Virus record (IMG/VR): IMGVR_UViG_3300042402_001861
Location: 62,001 to 126,000 of that record
From: a virus
Length of the DNA: 64,000 nucleotides
Strand: one strand, 5' to 3'
In this document: positions 9,327 to 17,983 of the stretch, piece after piece
Position numbering within the stretch: the stretch's first letter is position 1
Layout: every line of letters begins with the position of its first letter
The notes under the pieces: generated by a model
The model's database searches: none
What the model was told of the DNA's origin: nothing
Seen by the model: the letters and a program-made list of their open reading frames with translations, nothing else
Program-made: the position numbers and the translations under genes

Positions 9327-10454
9327 ATGGACTCATTCAAGAACAACGAAGTAGAGGAAATCCTCGAAGAGGAAATCCTCGAAACCGAAGAGCAGACCGA
9401 CGAGGCCACCAACGAGGCTGACGAAGCCATCGAAGAGGCCACAGATTCCGCATCCAAGCAGAAGTCCAATGTGGCTGCTGCCAAGCAAATGGGTCAGGGT
9501 GCTGCCGTTGGTGCTGCTTCCCTCCCCAAGGAGTCCCCCAAGTACAAGGGACTCTACAAGGACGGCACAGGCAAGGGTGCAATCATCCCTGAGCCAATCG
9601 ACACCGATGATGTCGAGGGTGATGCCGATGTTGCTTCCAACGAGAAGCAAATGAAGAATGTGGACAAGAAGCGTATGGCCAAGGAAGATGTTGCCGTACA
9701 CATGGATGCCATGTTCAACGGCGAAGAACTCAGCGAAGAGTTCAAGACCAAGGCTTCCACAATCTTCGAAACCGCCGTCAACGAGCGCATCGAAGCCATT
9801 GCCGAGGAACTTGAGACTGAATTCGAGACTCGTCTTCTGTCCGCACAGGAGCAGATCAAGAACGAGTTGACCGAGCAGTTGGATTCCTACCTCTCCTATG
9901 TAATCGAAGAGTGGATGGAAGAGAACCGCCTCGCCGTGGAGAAGGGCATTCGCAACGAAGTCACCGAGCAGTTCATCGAAGGTCTTCGTTCGCTCTTCCT
10001 ACAGCACAACATCGAAGTTCCTGCTTCCAAGGTTGATCTTGTCGATGAGATGGCCGAGAAGGTCGAAGAACTCACCGGCAAACTCAACGAAGAAATTCAG
10101 AAGAATGTCGAGATGTCCAAGACTGTCGGTCAGTTGCGCCGCAGCGACATCCTTGACGAACAATGCGATGGTCTTGCCGATACGCAGAAGGAGCGTTTCA
10201 AGAAGTTGGCCGAGGGCGTAGCCTTCGAAAGCGAAGATGATTACCGCAGCAAGTTGGAAATCATCCGCGAGTCCTACTTCGGCGTTGGCTCGACCGAGAC
10301 AGACTCGGAGGGCGGCGAAGAGACAGTTGCTGAGGCTTCGGATGAAGTTGGCGACAGCATCGACGGTGATGATGTTGCTGCCGAGCCAAAGGAAACCATC
10401 AGCGAGTCGATGAGTGTGTACGCAAAGGCACTCTCGCGACTCAATCGTAAGTGA
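9327..10454 (+). CDS. 22: Prohead scaffold protein gp22
   Basis: 375 residues, very acidic and helical, with long Glu/Ala/Lys coiled-coil stretches (residues about 120-290) as expected for the assembly core digested by gp21. The N-terminal 45 residues are dominated by EEILEEEILE-type repeats. At about residue 75 it shares the YKDGTGKGAIIPEPIDT motif with the core-like protein at 6661-7779. It precedes the major capsid gene in canonical order. Confidence 0.9.
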   Translation: MDSFKNNEVEEILEEEILETEEQTDEATNEADEAIEEATDSASKQKSNVAAAKQMGQGAAVGAASLPKESPKYKGLYKDGTGKGAIIPEPIDTDDVEGDADVASNEKQMKNVDKKRMAKEDVAVHMDAMFNGEELSEEFKTKASTIFETAVNERIEAIAEELETEFETRLLSAQEQIKNELTEQLDSYLSYVIEEWMEENRLAVEKGIRNEVTEQFIEGLRSLFLQHNIEVPASKVDLVDEMAEKVEELTGKLNEEIQKNVEMSKTVGQLRRSDILDEQCDGLADTQKERFKKLAEGVAFESEDDYRSKLEIIRESYFGVGSTETDSEGGEETVAEASDEVGDSIDGDDVAAEPKETISESMSVYAKALSRLNRK

Positions 10455-10470
10455 TCAAAAACAGTTGATT

Positions 10471-10478
10471 TCTAAATA
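10471..10478 (+). promoter_or_regulatory. Late promoter for major capsid gene
   Basis: TCTAAATA 61 nt before the gp23 ATG. The leader carries an ACAGGAGACA ribosome binding site. Confidence 0.6.
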
Positions 10479-10539
10479 ATGAGTCAGTAAATTCAGTTAG
10501 CACTTTCAATCAAAAATTAACCTGTCACAGGAGACAAAA

Positions 10540-11910
10540 ATGGACTTGACAATTTCCGAAGCACTACAGAAGAAGTGGAAGGCCATCGTTGAACACGCTG
10601 ACCTCCCTGAGATCAAGGATTCGTGGCGCAAGACCGTCACGACTCAACTCCTTGAGAATCAGGAGCAGTACCTCAAGGAAGCCGCTCCCACCAACCTCTC
10701 TAACAACCTCCCCGGCGATTCGACCGGCAATGTGGCTAAGTGGGATCCGATCCTCATCAGCCTCGTTCGCCGTGCAATGCCGAACCTGATCGCCTATGAC
10801 ATCTGCGGCGTTCAGCCGATGAGCGGCCCGACTGGGCTTATCTTCGCCCTCCGCAGCCGTTACAACAGCCAGACTGGTGCCGAGGCTCTGTTCCAAGAGG
10901 CCGACACTCGCTTTGGTGGTTCGGGTGGCACACCGTCCTACACCGGCGCTGGTTACACCGGTGGCCTCACGCAGGGTCCGGGCGTTGATCCCTTCTTCGG
11001 TGCTGCTGATGCCTCGCTGGCTGATGGCGTTGCCGATTCGTCGGCTGTCAGCCGTGCCATGACCACCCTCATGGGTGAGGCTCTTGGTGATGCTGCTAAC
11101 AATGCCTTCGCTCAGATGGCATTCAGCATCGAGAAGACCACGGTAACTGCCAAGACTCGTGCCCTGAAGGCCGAGTACACGATGGAACTCGCCCAAGACC
11201 TGAAGGCTATTCACGGTCTTGATGCCGAGACAGAACTCGCCAACATTCTTTCGAGCGAGATTCTGGCTGAGATCAACCGCGAGGTTGTTCGCACCATCTA
11301 CCGTAACGCCAAGTTGGGCGCTAAGGCTGGCACGACACAGACCCGTGGAGTGTTCGATCTCAATGTCGATTCCAACGGTCGTTGGTCGGTTGAGAAGTTC
11401 AAGGGTCTGCTGTTCCAGATTGAGCGTGAGTGCAACCAGATCGCCAAGGAAACTCGTCGTGGCAAGGGCAACTTCGTCCTCTGCTCGTCGGATGTTGCTT
11501 CGGCTCTGGCCATGTCGGGCGTTCTTGACTATGCTCCGGCTCTCAGCACCAACCTTCAGGTGGACGATACGGGCAACACCTTCGCCGGTGTTCTCAACGG
11601 TCGCCTCCGTGTTTACATCGATCCGTATTACTCATCGACACTCGCTTCGGACTTCTTCTGTGTCGGCTATAAGGGTTCCAGCCCATACGATGCTGGTATG
11701 TTCTACTGCCCCTATGTGCCGCTACAGATGGTCCGTGCAGTCGGTGAGCAGTCTTTCCAGCCGAAGATCGGCTTCAAGACTCGCTACGGCATGGTCAACA
11801 ACCCCTTCATCATTGGCAACGACAACTCGCCAATCGCTGATGTGGACAATGCCAACGCTGCTCGTAGCAACCAGTACTACCGTATCGTCAAGGTCAACAA
11901 CCTCTTCTGA
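10540..11910 (+). CDS. 23: Major capsid protein gp23
   Basis: 456 residues with clear gp23 features: AKWDPILISLVRRAMPNLIAYDICGVQPMSGPTG near residues 70-100 and the C-terminal GKYAR-like HK97-fold region ending in YRIVKVNNLF. The maturation cleavage site is probably YLKE|AAPT at Glu47, matching the LxE|A rule of gp21. That gives an internal reference for the protease specificity of this phage. No separate gp24 vertex gene was found in this window. Confidence 0.97.
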   Translation: MDLTISEALQKKWKAIVEHADLPEIKDSWRKTVTTQLLENQEQYLKEAAPTNLSNNLPGDSTGNVAKWDPILISLVRRAMPNLIAYDICGVQPMSGPTGLIFALRSRYNSQTGAEALFQEADTRFGGSGGTPSYTGAGYTGGLTQGPGVDPFFGAADASLADGVADSSAVSRAMTTLMGEALGDAANNAFAQMAFSIEKTTVTAKTRALKAEYTMELAQDLKAIHGLDAETELANILSSEILAEINREVVRTIYRNAKLGAKAGTTQTRGVFDLNVDSNGRWSVEKFKGLLFQIERECNQIAKETRRGKGNFVLCSSDVASALAMSGVLDYAPALSTNLQVDDTGNTFAGVLNGRLRVYIDPYYSSTLASDFFCVGYKGSSPYDAGMFYCPYVPLQMVRAVGEQSFQPKIGFKTRYGMVNNPFIIGNDNSPIADVDNANAARSNQYYRIVKVNNLF

Positions 11911-11949
11911 TACAAGTACGGTACGACAAGTTACCCCCACACTTGGAAT

Positions 11950-11980
11950 GGGAGCGGAGAAATCCGCTCCTGTTCTTTTT
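11950..11980 (+). terminator. Rho-independent terminator after gp23
   Basis: GGAGCGGA, GAAA tetraloop, TCCGCTCC, then TGTTCTTTTT, about 40 nt after the gp23 stop. It would confine the very strong capsid transcript. Confidence 0.9.
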
Positions 11981-11983
11981 CAC

Positions 11984-11989
11984 TAAATA
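11984..11989 (+). promoter_or_regulatory. Late promoter for tail-tube-like pair
   Basis: CTAAATA directly after the terminator and 13 nt before the ATG at 12003. CGGAGG sits in the short leader. Confidence 0.6.
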
Positions 11990-12002
11990 GTTCGGAGGTT
12001 CC

Positions 12003-12551
12003 ATGCACTACGAAATACCCGATGAAGGTCCGTTGGGTGCTGCTTGTTCCACTCCGACGAATACCAATCTAACCGCTCCGACGAACTACAAGTTCAGCAT
12101 CAAGCGGATACCAAACATGGTGTACTTCTGCACGGGTGTATCGTTGCCGGGTTGGTCTAATCCCACGATCAATGTGCCAACAGGCTTTCCTGGTGGCAGG
12201 AATACCCTGAAGGCAAAGAGCGAATCTATCAGTCACGGGGATGCAACCTTTCGCTTTCTCGTCAACGAAGACTATTCAAACTATGACGAGGTGGCCAAGT
12301 GGTTCCGTCAATGCGTTGGACTCAATGACTACAGCCAAGTTGCATGGCGAAACTGGATGTCCGAGGAAGGATATCTGCTTGTGTTGAGCAATCGCAAGAA
12401 TCCCGTCTTCCGCATCACCTTCCGTGGACTCTTCCCCACAGGAATAAGTGACCTGAATTACAAGGCAAACGAAACCGAGAATACACCATTGGTTGCAACG
12501 GTGACCATGAACTTCACCTATTACACCTACGAATCTCTACTCAATCCATGA
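12003..12551 (+). CDS. Tail tube-like structural protein, paralogue 1
   Basis: 182 residues. The N-terminus (GAACSTPTNTNLTAPTNYKFSIKRIPNMVYF, here quoted only in part) and the pattern IP...YF...SLPG are shared with the next gene. They resemble the tail-tube/baseplate-tube fold family (gp19/gp54-like proteins) of T4-like phages. In related phages the slot after gp23 holds small tail completion genes. It overlaps the next gene by 4 nt, so the two are made together. The exact role (tube initiator, terminator or completion) cannot be set from sequence alone. Confidence 0.6.
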   Translation: MHYEIPDEGPLGAACSTPTNTNLTAPTNYKFSIKRIPNMVYFCTGVSLPGWSNPTINVPTGFPGGRNTLKAKSESISHGDATFRFLVNEDYSNYDEVAKWFRQCVGLNDYSQVAWRNWMSEEGYLLVLSNRKNPVFRITFRGLFPTGISDLNYKANETENTPLVATVTMNFTYYTYESLLNP

Positions 12552-13120
12552 GCATACTTGACGAAAAGGGTCTGACAGGCAAGGATTACGGAATCGCAGA
12601 TCGTGATTCTTTCGGTGCTGCATGTTCCACGCCGCTGAACACGAACACAACGATCCCGACAAATTTTCTGTTCATGTGTCGGAAGATACCGTCCTTTACC
12701 TACTTCATTCAGGACTTTTCCCTGCCCGAAACAAGCAAGGAATCTATTGCGTCTGACTTCATGTTCGGACCTTCCGTGAAGTTCCCCAATGCCACTATTG
12801 GTTATGGCACCCTAACAATCAAGTTTATCATTAATGAGGATTTCTCAAACTATCACTCCATAGTCAAGTGGATGCTTGAGAATACTGGTTACACGGAATT
12901 CGTTGCTGACCAGAAGTACAACGAAGGAGCGAACGAGGAAGGAACTCTGATTCTCCTATCCAACAAGAAGAATCCGATTCGAAGAATCAATTTCGAAGGT
13001 CTGATTCCAACAGAACTCTCTGGCATAGACTTTGCTAGCGATGTCACCGATATCAACACGCTGACCGCAACATTGAAATTTGCCGTGTCGGCATTCAGCA
13101 TCAAGACCGTTTCTCCTTGA
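12548..13120 (+). CDS. Tail tube-like structural protein, paralogue 2
   Basis: 190 residues, ATG overlapping the preceding stop (ATGA). It shares FGAACSTPLNTNTTIPTN, IPSFTYF, a NEDFSNYHSIVKWM segment and LLSNKKNPIRRINFEGL(I/F)PT with the gene before it, so the pair arose by duplication. The fold is probably the same tail-tube type, with a different position in the tail. Its last codons overlap the -35 of the uvsY promoter. Confidence 0.6.
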   Translation: MSILDEKGLTGKDYGIADRDSFGAACSTPLNTNTTIPTNFLFMCRKIPSFTYFIQDFSLPETSKESIASDFMFGPSVKFPNATIGYGTLTIKFIINEDFSNYHSIVKWMLENTGYTEFVADQKYNEGANEEGTLILLSNKKNPIRRINFEGLIPTELSGIDFASDVTDINTLTATLKFAVSAFSIKTVSP

Positions 13121-13144
13121 CTTTGTTGTGTGGGGTGTTATACT
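13117..13144 (+). promoter_or_regulatory. Early sigma70-type promoter for uvsY
   Basis: TTGACT, 16 nt, TATACT. The -10 ends 9 nt before the uvsY ATG and there is no ribosome binding site, so the transcript is leaderless or nearly so. It allows early expression of uvsY inside a late structural cluster. Confidence 0.8.
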
Positions 13145-13153
13145 GTTCTCACC

Positions 13154-13591
13154 ATGAACTTTGAGAAGATCAAGGAGATGGCCGAAAAAGACTTGGCCAT
13201 CGATGACACGGAACTTGGCAATGAGTCAACTCGCATTCCGCAACTTCACAATAAGTATCTCGTCATCTTCCATGATGAGAGACTTGTCCTTCGCAAGGCA
13301 CAGTCCGACTACAGGACATTGAGGAAGGACAAGTGGGAGTACTATACGGGAAAGATGTCTCAGGAACGACTGACAGAACTCGGGTGGCAGCCGTTTCAGT
13401 CGCGGATACTACGAAACGATCTGGATGTCTACATGGACTCCGATCCCGATCTGTCTGCCCTGCGGGTGAAGATAGAATATCAGGAGGAGAAGGTGGATTA
13501 TCTGGAGTCCGTGCTGAAGGGAATATCACAGAGACATTGGGTGATTCGCAATTCAATCGAATGGCGAAAGTTCACCAACGGCATCGTCTGA
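13154..13591 (+). CDS. uvsY: Recombination mediator UvsY
   Basis: 145 residues from the first ATG after the promoter; T4 UvsY has 137. UvsY loads the UvsX recombinase onto ssDNA coated by gp32. The N-terminal layout matches T4 (short helix, LAIDDTELGNESTRIPQLHNKY, then a Lys/Arg-rich helix RKAQSDYRTLRKDKWEYYTGKMS). The DYYSG-like YYTGKM is a family landmark. uvsY next to uvsW is the standard order in cyanophage-type T4-like genomes. Confidence 0.85.
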   Translation: MNFEKIKEMAEKDLAIDDTELGNESTRIPQLHNKYLVIFHDERLVLRKAQSDYRTLRKDKWEYYTGKMSQERLTELGWQPFQSRILRNDLDVYMDSDPDLSALRVKIEYQEEKVDYLESVLKGISQRHWVIRNSIEWRKFTNGIV

Positions 13592-13610
13592 ATCAACCTG
13601 GTTTGGGCAC

Positions 13611-13618
13611 CCTAAATA
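13611..13618 (+). promoter_or_regulatory. Late promoter for uvsW
   Basis: CCTAAATA ending 5 nt before the uvsW ATG at 13624. The predicted transcription start coincides with the start codon and no ribosome binding site fits. T4 uvsW is also a late gene. Confidence 0.65.
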
Positions 13619-13623
13619 ATGGG

Positions 13624-15150
13624 ATGCCTGAAGTAATCGTTCATCGGCACAATACTGTTCATGTTCGTCTGTCATGCGAACCTGCGATAGCCCGTGAGAT
13701 TCAGGAGTACTTCACCTTCGAAGTACCCAATGCACGGTTCACCCCTGCTTTCCGCAATCGACATTGGGACGGCAAGATACGGATGTTCCACCCAAGGAAC
13801 GGACTGCTGTATGTTGGTCTGTTGGATTACCTTGCACAGTTCTGCGAGGAACGCAAGTATCACCTGACGGTTGACCGCAAGTTGATAAACCCCGTGGAGC
13901 CCTGCACACGGGAGGAATGCGTCAGCAAGATCATCAAGAACTTGAATCTGTCCGCACAAGGACAATCGATTGATCCACATGAACATCAAGTGGATGCGAT
14001 TCACCATGCACTCAACAGCAATCGATGCCTGCTGCTTTCTCCGACTGCAAGCGGAAAGAGCCTCATCATCTATGTCTTGTCTCGATTTTATTCGCAGTTG
14101 CTTGCGGCTAGGGAGCAGCGAGTACTGATCGTGGTTCCGAGCATTTCGCTCGTCACTCAGTTGTTCAATGACTTCAAGGACTATGCCACGAACGATCCAA
14201 ACGGATGGACGGCAGAGGATCATTGCCACAAGGTCTACGGTGGCGAGGAGAAGGACGATCCGACAAAGCAGATCGTCATCACGACATGGCAGTCTATTTA
14301 CAAGTTGCCCAAGGACTACTTCGATCAGTTTGGTGCCGTGGTCGGGGACGAAGCACATTTGTTCAAGGCCGCAAGCCTGACGAGCATCATGTCCAAGTTG
14401 GTCGATTGCCCTTATCGCATCGCATTGACGGGAACTCTTGACGGTACGCAGACACACAAGTTGGCAATTGAAGGGCTGTTTGGTCCCGTGAAGCAAGTCA
14501 CCACGACCAAGGAATTGATCGACAAGAAACTTCTTTCCAACCTTGAGATCGACTGCATCCTCCTGACCTATCCCGATGAAGTCTGCAAGACAATCGCGGG
14601 AATACAGTATCAGGAAGAGATCGAATGGATAGTCTGCTGCGAGGCACGGAACAAGTTGATTTCCAAGTTGGCAAATTCGACCAAGGGCAACACGCTTGTG
14701 CTTTTCCAATTTGTCGAGAAACACGGCAAGCCACTTCATGCATTGATTTCATCCGAGGCAGGGGACACACGCAAGGTCTTCTATGTGTCGGGCGAAACCG
14801 AGGGCGAGGTTCGCGAAGACATTCGGCAGATTACCGAGAACGAGGACAATGCAATCATCGTAGCATCGTATGGAACATTCAGCACGGGAATCAACATTCG
14901 CTCGCTCAAGAACATCATCTTCGCTTCCCCGTCAAAGAGCCGAATCCGTGTGTTGCAAAGCATCGGCAGACAGTTGAGAAAGTCAAGCCGCAAGGACAAG
15001 GCAAGGCTCTATGACATTGCAGATGACTTGCATTGGAAGTCAAGGAAAAATCACACCCTGAAGCATTTCATCGAAAGGGTGAAAATCTACAACGAAGAAT
15101 CCTTCGAATACAAGATGGTAAAGATACCCATCAAGGGAGCAACCACATGA
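13624..15150 (+). CDS. uvsW: UvsW RNA-DNA/DNA helicase
   Basis: 508 residues (T4 UvsW 503). The longer open frame upstream belongs to another frame of uvsY, and the ATG after the late promoter gives the expected N-terminus. That N-terminal domain (FTFEVPNARFTPAFRNRHWDGKIR) is diagnostic. SF2 motifs follow: Walker A SPTASGKSL, DEAH in VVGDEAHLF, SAT-like ALTGTLDG, and QSIGRQLRKS as motif VI. UvsW unwinds R-loops and branched DNA and helps switch from origin- to recombination-dependent replication. Confidence 0.96.
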   Translation: MPEVIVHRHNTVHVRLSCEPAIAREIQEYFTFEVPNARFTPAFRNRHWDGKIRMFHPRNGLLYVGLLDYLAQFCEERKYHLTVDRKLINPVEPCTREECVSKIIKNLNLSAQGQSIDPHEHQVDAIHHALNSNRCLLLSPTASGKSLIIYVLSRFYSQLLAAREQRVLIVVPSISLVTQLFNDFKDYATNDPNGWTAEDHCHKVYGGEEKDDPTKQIVITTWQSIYKLPKDYFDQFGAVVGDEAHLFKAASLTSIMSKLVDCPYRIALTGTLDGTQTHKLAIEGLFGPVKQVTTTKELIDKKLLSNLEIDCILLTYPDEVCKTIAGIQYQEEIEWIVCCEARNKLISKLANSTKGNTLVLFQFVEKHGKPLHALISSEAGDTRKVFYVSGETEGEVREDIRQITENEDNAIIVASYGTFSTGINIRSLKNIIFASPSKSRIRVLQSIGRQLRKSSRKDKARLYDIADDLHWKSRKNHTLKHFIERVKIYNEESFEYKMVKIPIKGATT

Positions 15151-15698
15151 TCGAATTCTCAAAGGAAAGACCGGTCGAAACGAAATTGGTTCGCCTGCGC
15201 TCAGGGGAGACATTGATATGTTGCTTGCAGGAATTTGAGACAGGTTATGTCGTGGAGAAGCCTATGTCCGTCACATCCGTGCCGCTTATGGACAAGCAGG
15301 GCATGGTTCAGAAGGTAGGTGTATACCTCAAGGATTGGATCGATTACACGGACGATACATACTTTGTCATCACGAAGGACATTGTTCTTGTCTTGGCAAA
15401 TCCTGACAAGAAGATGGTTGAGGATTACATTGAGGCAAAGATCAAGTCTGACATACAACGCTCAGAGATAGAACTTGCCGAGACAATGCAGGAATATCTT
15501 CAACAAATGGGGTCAATCGATCAGTCTAAGTTGCAGGAAGAGCGTGACATGGGGGACGAAAGCGACTACACTCCCCCACAGCAGGAAGAACAGACAGAAC
15601 AGGACAATGATGATCAAGAGGAACAGGATGAAGAGGAAGATGATGGGGATGACGGGACTCCACCGTGGTGGAACAACAATCCCCGTGTCAAATTCTGA
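15147..15698 (+). CDS. Sm/SH3-like protein with acidic tail
   Basis: 183 residues, ATG overlapping the uvsW stop (ATGA). Residues 1-90 look like a small beta-barrel (RLRSGETLICCLQEFETGYVV, FVITKDIVLVLANP), similar in style to the short protein at 17488. Residues about 130-175 are almost entirely Asp/Glu/Gln, ending in TPPWWNNNPRVKF. Homologous small genes occur after uvsW in cyanophages, but their role is not known to me. The acidic tail could bind basic proteins or act as a DNA mimic; that is speculation. Confidence 0.6.
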   Translation: MIEFSKERPVETKLVRLRSGETLICCLQEFETGYVVEKPMSVTSVPLMDKQGMVQKVGVYLKDWIDYTDDTYFVITKDIVLVLANPDKKMVEDYIEAKIKSDIQRSEIELAETMQEYLQQMGSIDQSKLQEERDMGDESDYTPPQQEEQTEQDNDDQEEQDEEEDDGDDGTPPWWNNNPRVKF

Positions 15699-15840
15699 CC
15701 TAACAGTTCCGTACTGGATAAACCAATAGAACCATTCATTTCATCCCGGACACCGGTATTTAGTACCTAGACCACGACAGCACCAATAATTATTCTGGTT
15801 TCATGCGAATTTCTTTTCTGAAAAAGTGAGAGTAAAAACA

Positions 15841-16416
15841 ATGGGTAAGAAGGCAAGTCATTACATAGACAACAAGCGATTCCTGAAGGAAATAACCGAT
15901 CACCGAAAGGCCGTCAGGAGAGCCAATCGTGCAGGAGAGAAGCCGCCGGGAGTAACCGATTACATCGGGCAATGCTTCCTTGACATCGCCAACAATCTTG
16001 CAAAGAAGCCCAACTTTGCAAATTACAGTTTCAAGGAAGAGATGGTCGGGGATGCCGTGGAGAACTGCATCATGTATGCGACCAACTTCGATCCCAAGAA
16101 ATCAAAGAATCCGTTCGCCTTCTTCACGCAGATAACCTTCTATGCCTTCCTTCGTCGCATAAGCAAGGAGAAGAAGCAACTCTACATCAAGTTGAAGTGC
16201 TTTGAGGACAATGACCCATCGGGCAAGTTCCGTAATTGGATGGATGAAGGCAAGATTCCCGAGAGCAGCGATGAAGTTGCCGAGATCATCGGACTTTCAG
16301 AAACAGACATGAACAACTTCAAGAACGAGAAGGAAAAGAAGTTGAAGAAGAAGAGCCGCAAGAAGAAAGACGCTGCTGGTGCCAAGAATGTCCTTGACGA
16401 CTTCATGGATGAGTGA
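15841..16416 (+). CDS. 55: Late-transcription sigma factor gp55
   Basis: 191 residues (T4 gp55 185). Diagnostic segments are DNKRFLKEITDHRKA, FSFKEEMVGDAVENC-like IKGLHNFD equivalents, and NPFAFFTQITFYAFLRRISKEKKQ, which corresponds to the sigma region 2 core that reads TATAAATA. The Lys-rich C-terminus ends in LDDFMDE, the clamp-binding tail that contacts gp45. A GTG 15 nt upstream is in frame but the ATG is preferred. It explains the TAAATA promoters throughout the window. Confidence 0.95.
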   Translation: MGKKASHYIDNKRFLKEITDHRKAVRRANRAGEKPPGVTDYIGQCFLDIANNLAKKPNFANYSFKEEMVGDAVENCIMYATNFDPKKSKNPFAFFTQITFYAFLRRISKEKKQLYIKLKCFEDNDPSGKFRNWMDEGKIPESSDEVAEIIGLSETDMNNFKNEKEKKLKKKSRKKKDAAGAKNVLDDFMDE

Positions 16417-16430
16417 TAGACTCTGACTCA

Positions 16431-17477
16431 ATGCGTATCGCCATCGTTACGGATACACACTTCGGAGCAAGATCGGATTCACCGATCTTCCTTCATCATT
16501 TCTTCAAATTCGTTGAAGAGGTGTTCTTTCCGTATCTTGAAAAGAACAAGATTGACACGGTTCTTCACTTGGGCGACTTGCTTGATCGCCGCAAGTTCGT
16601 GAACTTTGCAACTCTGAATGAGGTACGCAAGCGGTTCATGGAACCGTTGGTGAGCAAGCATCGGGTGTATGCCATTCCCGGCAACCACGATGTGTACTTC
16701 AAGAACACGAACCAAGTAAACTCGCTGCGTGAATTGTTCCATGATGACTTGGGAGATGGACTGATCGAACATCCACGAATCATCGATTTCGCTGGCTGTC
16801 GCATCGGATTCGTGCCTTGGATCACCAAGGACAACACCGACGAATGCATGAAGTTCATCAAGGACGCTGCCGATGCAAAGGTGCCGTTCCTGATGGGTCA
16901 CTTCGAACTCAACGGATACGAAGTCATGCGTGGCGTGAAGTTTGAGGAAGGCATGGATCCCGATACCCTGAAGGATTTTGAAGCGGTCTTCAGCGGACAC
17001 TTCCACCAAAAGCACAGCAAGGGCAATGTGCATTACTTGGGTACGCCCTATCAGATCACATTTGCAGATTTGAACGAGCCAAAGGGCTTCCATGTCCTTG
17101 ATACAGACAAGCACACCATTGAATACATAAAGAACCCGCTGACGATTTTCACTCAGTTGGTCTATGATGACGATAAGACCGATTACACAAACCTCAACCT
17201 CGACAAGTACAAGCACACATTCGTCCGCATCGTTGTCAAGTCCAAGACAAATCCCGTTATGTTCGATGCCCTGATTGACAGACTGACGGACTGCGGCGTG
17301 TATGGAGCGACGGTAATTGAGGACAAGGAATTGGGAATCACCTTGACCGAACAGGTCGATGTCGCTCAGGACACATTGTCCCTGATCAACAACGAGATCG
17401 ACCAGTTGAAGGTCAAGAATCCCGGCAAACTCAAGGGCATTCTGAAAGAATTGTATCTTGAATCACTCTACTCTTAA
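16431..17477 (+). CDS. 47: Recombination nuclease subunit gp47 (Mre11/SbcD-like)
   Basis: 348 residues (T4 339). Calcineurin-like phosphoesterase motifs are intact: DTHFG, GDLLDRR, GNHD, and SGHFHQK with GTPYQ. The preferred ATG gives the expected MRIAIVTDTHFG start; an in-frame GTG lies 18 nt upstream. With gp46 it forms the end-processing nuclease for recombination-dependent replication and degrades host DNA. Confidence 0.96.
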   Translation: MRIAIVTDTHFGARSDSPIFLHHFFKFVEEVFFPYLEKNKIDTVLHLGDLLDRRKFVNFATLNEVRKRFMEPLVSKHRVYAIPGNHDVYFKNTNQVNSLRELFHDDLGDGLIEHPRIIDFAGCRIGFVPWITKDNTDECMKFIKDAADAKVPFLMGHFELNGYEVMRGVKFEEGMDPDTLKDFEAVFSGHFHQKHSKGNVHYLGTPYQITFADLNEPKGFHVLDTDKHTIEYIKNPLTIFTQLVYDDDKTDYTNLNLDKYKHTFVRIVVKSKTNPVMFDALIDRLTDCGVYGATVIEDKELGITLTEQVDVAQDTLSLINNEIDQLKVKNPGKLKGILKELYLESLYS

Positions 17478-17487
17478 GGAGATCAGT

Positions 17488-17802
17488 ATGGCACTTCCCG
17501 TGAAGATTTTCGGTTTGCAGACAGGAGAACAGGTTCTTGGCCAGATTGTTGCCGAGAACATGGATAACGGCACTTGCACGATCAAGAACCCTGCGGTTCT
17601 TGTTCCTGCCGGACAGGGCAAGTTGGCCCTTGTTCCTTGGCTTCCCTACGCAGAGTACGAGGATGGCGTGAGCGTCCGTGGCGTACTCTTCAGCGTGGTT
17701 CCCACCGATGGGCTGCTCAAGGAGTACACCACAGGCTTCGTGAGTGGGTTGGTGGTTCCTTCGAACAAGATCGAAACACCGACATTGAAGATCACACAAT
17801 AA
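17488..17802 (+). CDS. Small SH3/Sm-like protein
   Basis: 104 residues with a TTAAGGAG ribosome binding site. The pattern VKIFGLQTGEQVLGQIVAENMDNGTCTIKNPAVL is that of a small beta-barrel of the Sm/SH3 type, found between gp47 and gp46 in cyanophage-like genomes. It may bind RNA or a protein partner in replication or transcription. It is distantly similar in layout to 15147-15698. Function unknown. Confidence 0.65.
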   Translation: MALPVKIFGLQTGEQVLGQIVAENMDNGTCTIKNPAVLVPAGQGKLALVPWLPYAEYEDGVSVRGVLFSVVPTDGLLKEYTTGFVSGLVVPSNKIETPTLKITQ

Positions 17803-17820
17803 CAAAGAAAGGAGGCTCCA

Positions 17821-17943
17821 ATGGAATTCATTCAGAACGCCCTTGGGACTTTCTTCTACACGGTAGTCGTGTTCATCGCTGGTGCGGTGATCGGCGTTCC
17901 GATGTGGAAGTGGCTGTCCCCGAAGATGCCTTGGAACAAGTAA
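17821..17943 (+). CDS. Small single-pass membrane protein
   Basis: 40 residues, preceded by an excellent AAAGGAGG site 5 nt upstream. A hydrophobic helix (residues about 11-28, FFYTVVVFIAGAVIGVPMW) is followed by a positively charged end. Short membrane proteins of this kind are frequent in T4-like phages. The role is unknown. Confidence 0.6.
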   Translation: MEFIQNALGTFFYTVVVFIAGAVIGVPMWKWLSPKMPWNK

Positions 17944-17983
17944 TCCAAGGATTCGTGATGCTGTCCGGTAGGGAGTATTTACC

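Noticed and set aside
13333-13623. N-terminal extension of UvsW
   Set aside because: It lies in a different frame of uvsY, precedes the late promoter, and the shorter form matches the known UvsW N-terminus and length.
15757-15762. Minus-strand TAAATA between 15699 and gp55
   Set aside because: No minus-strand gene follows; treated as a chance match.
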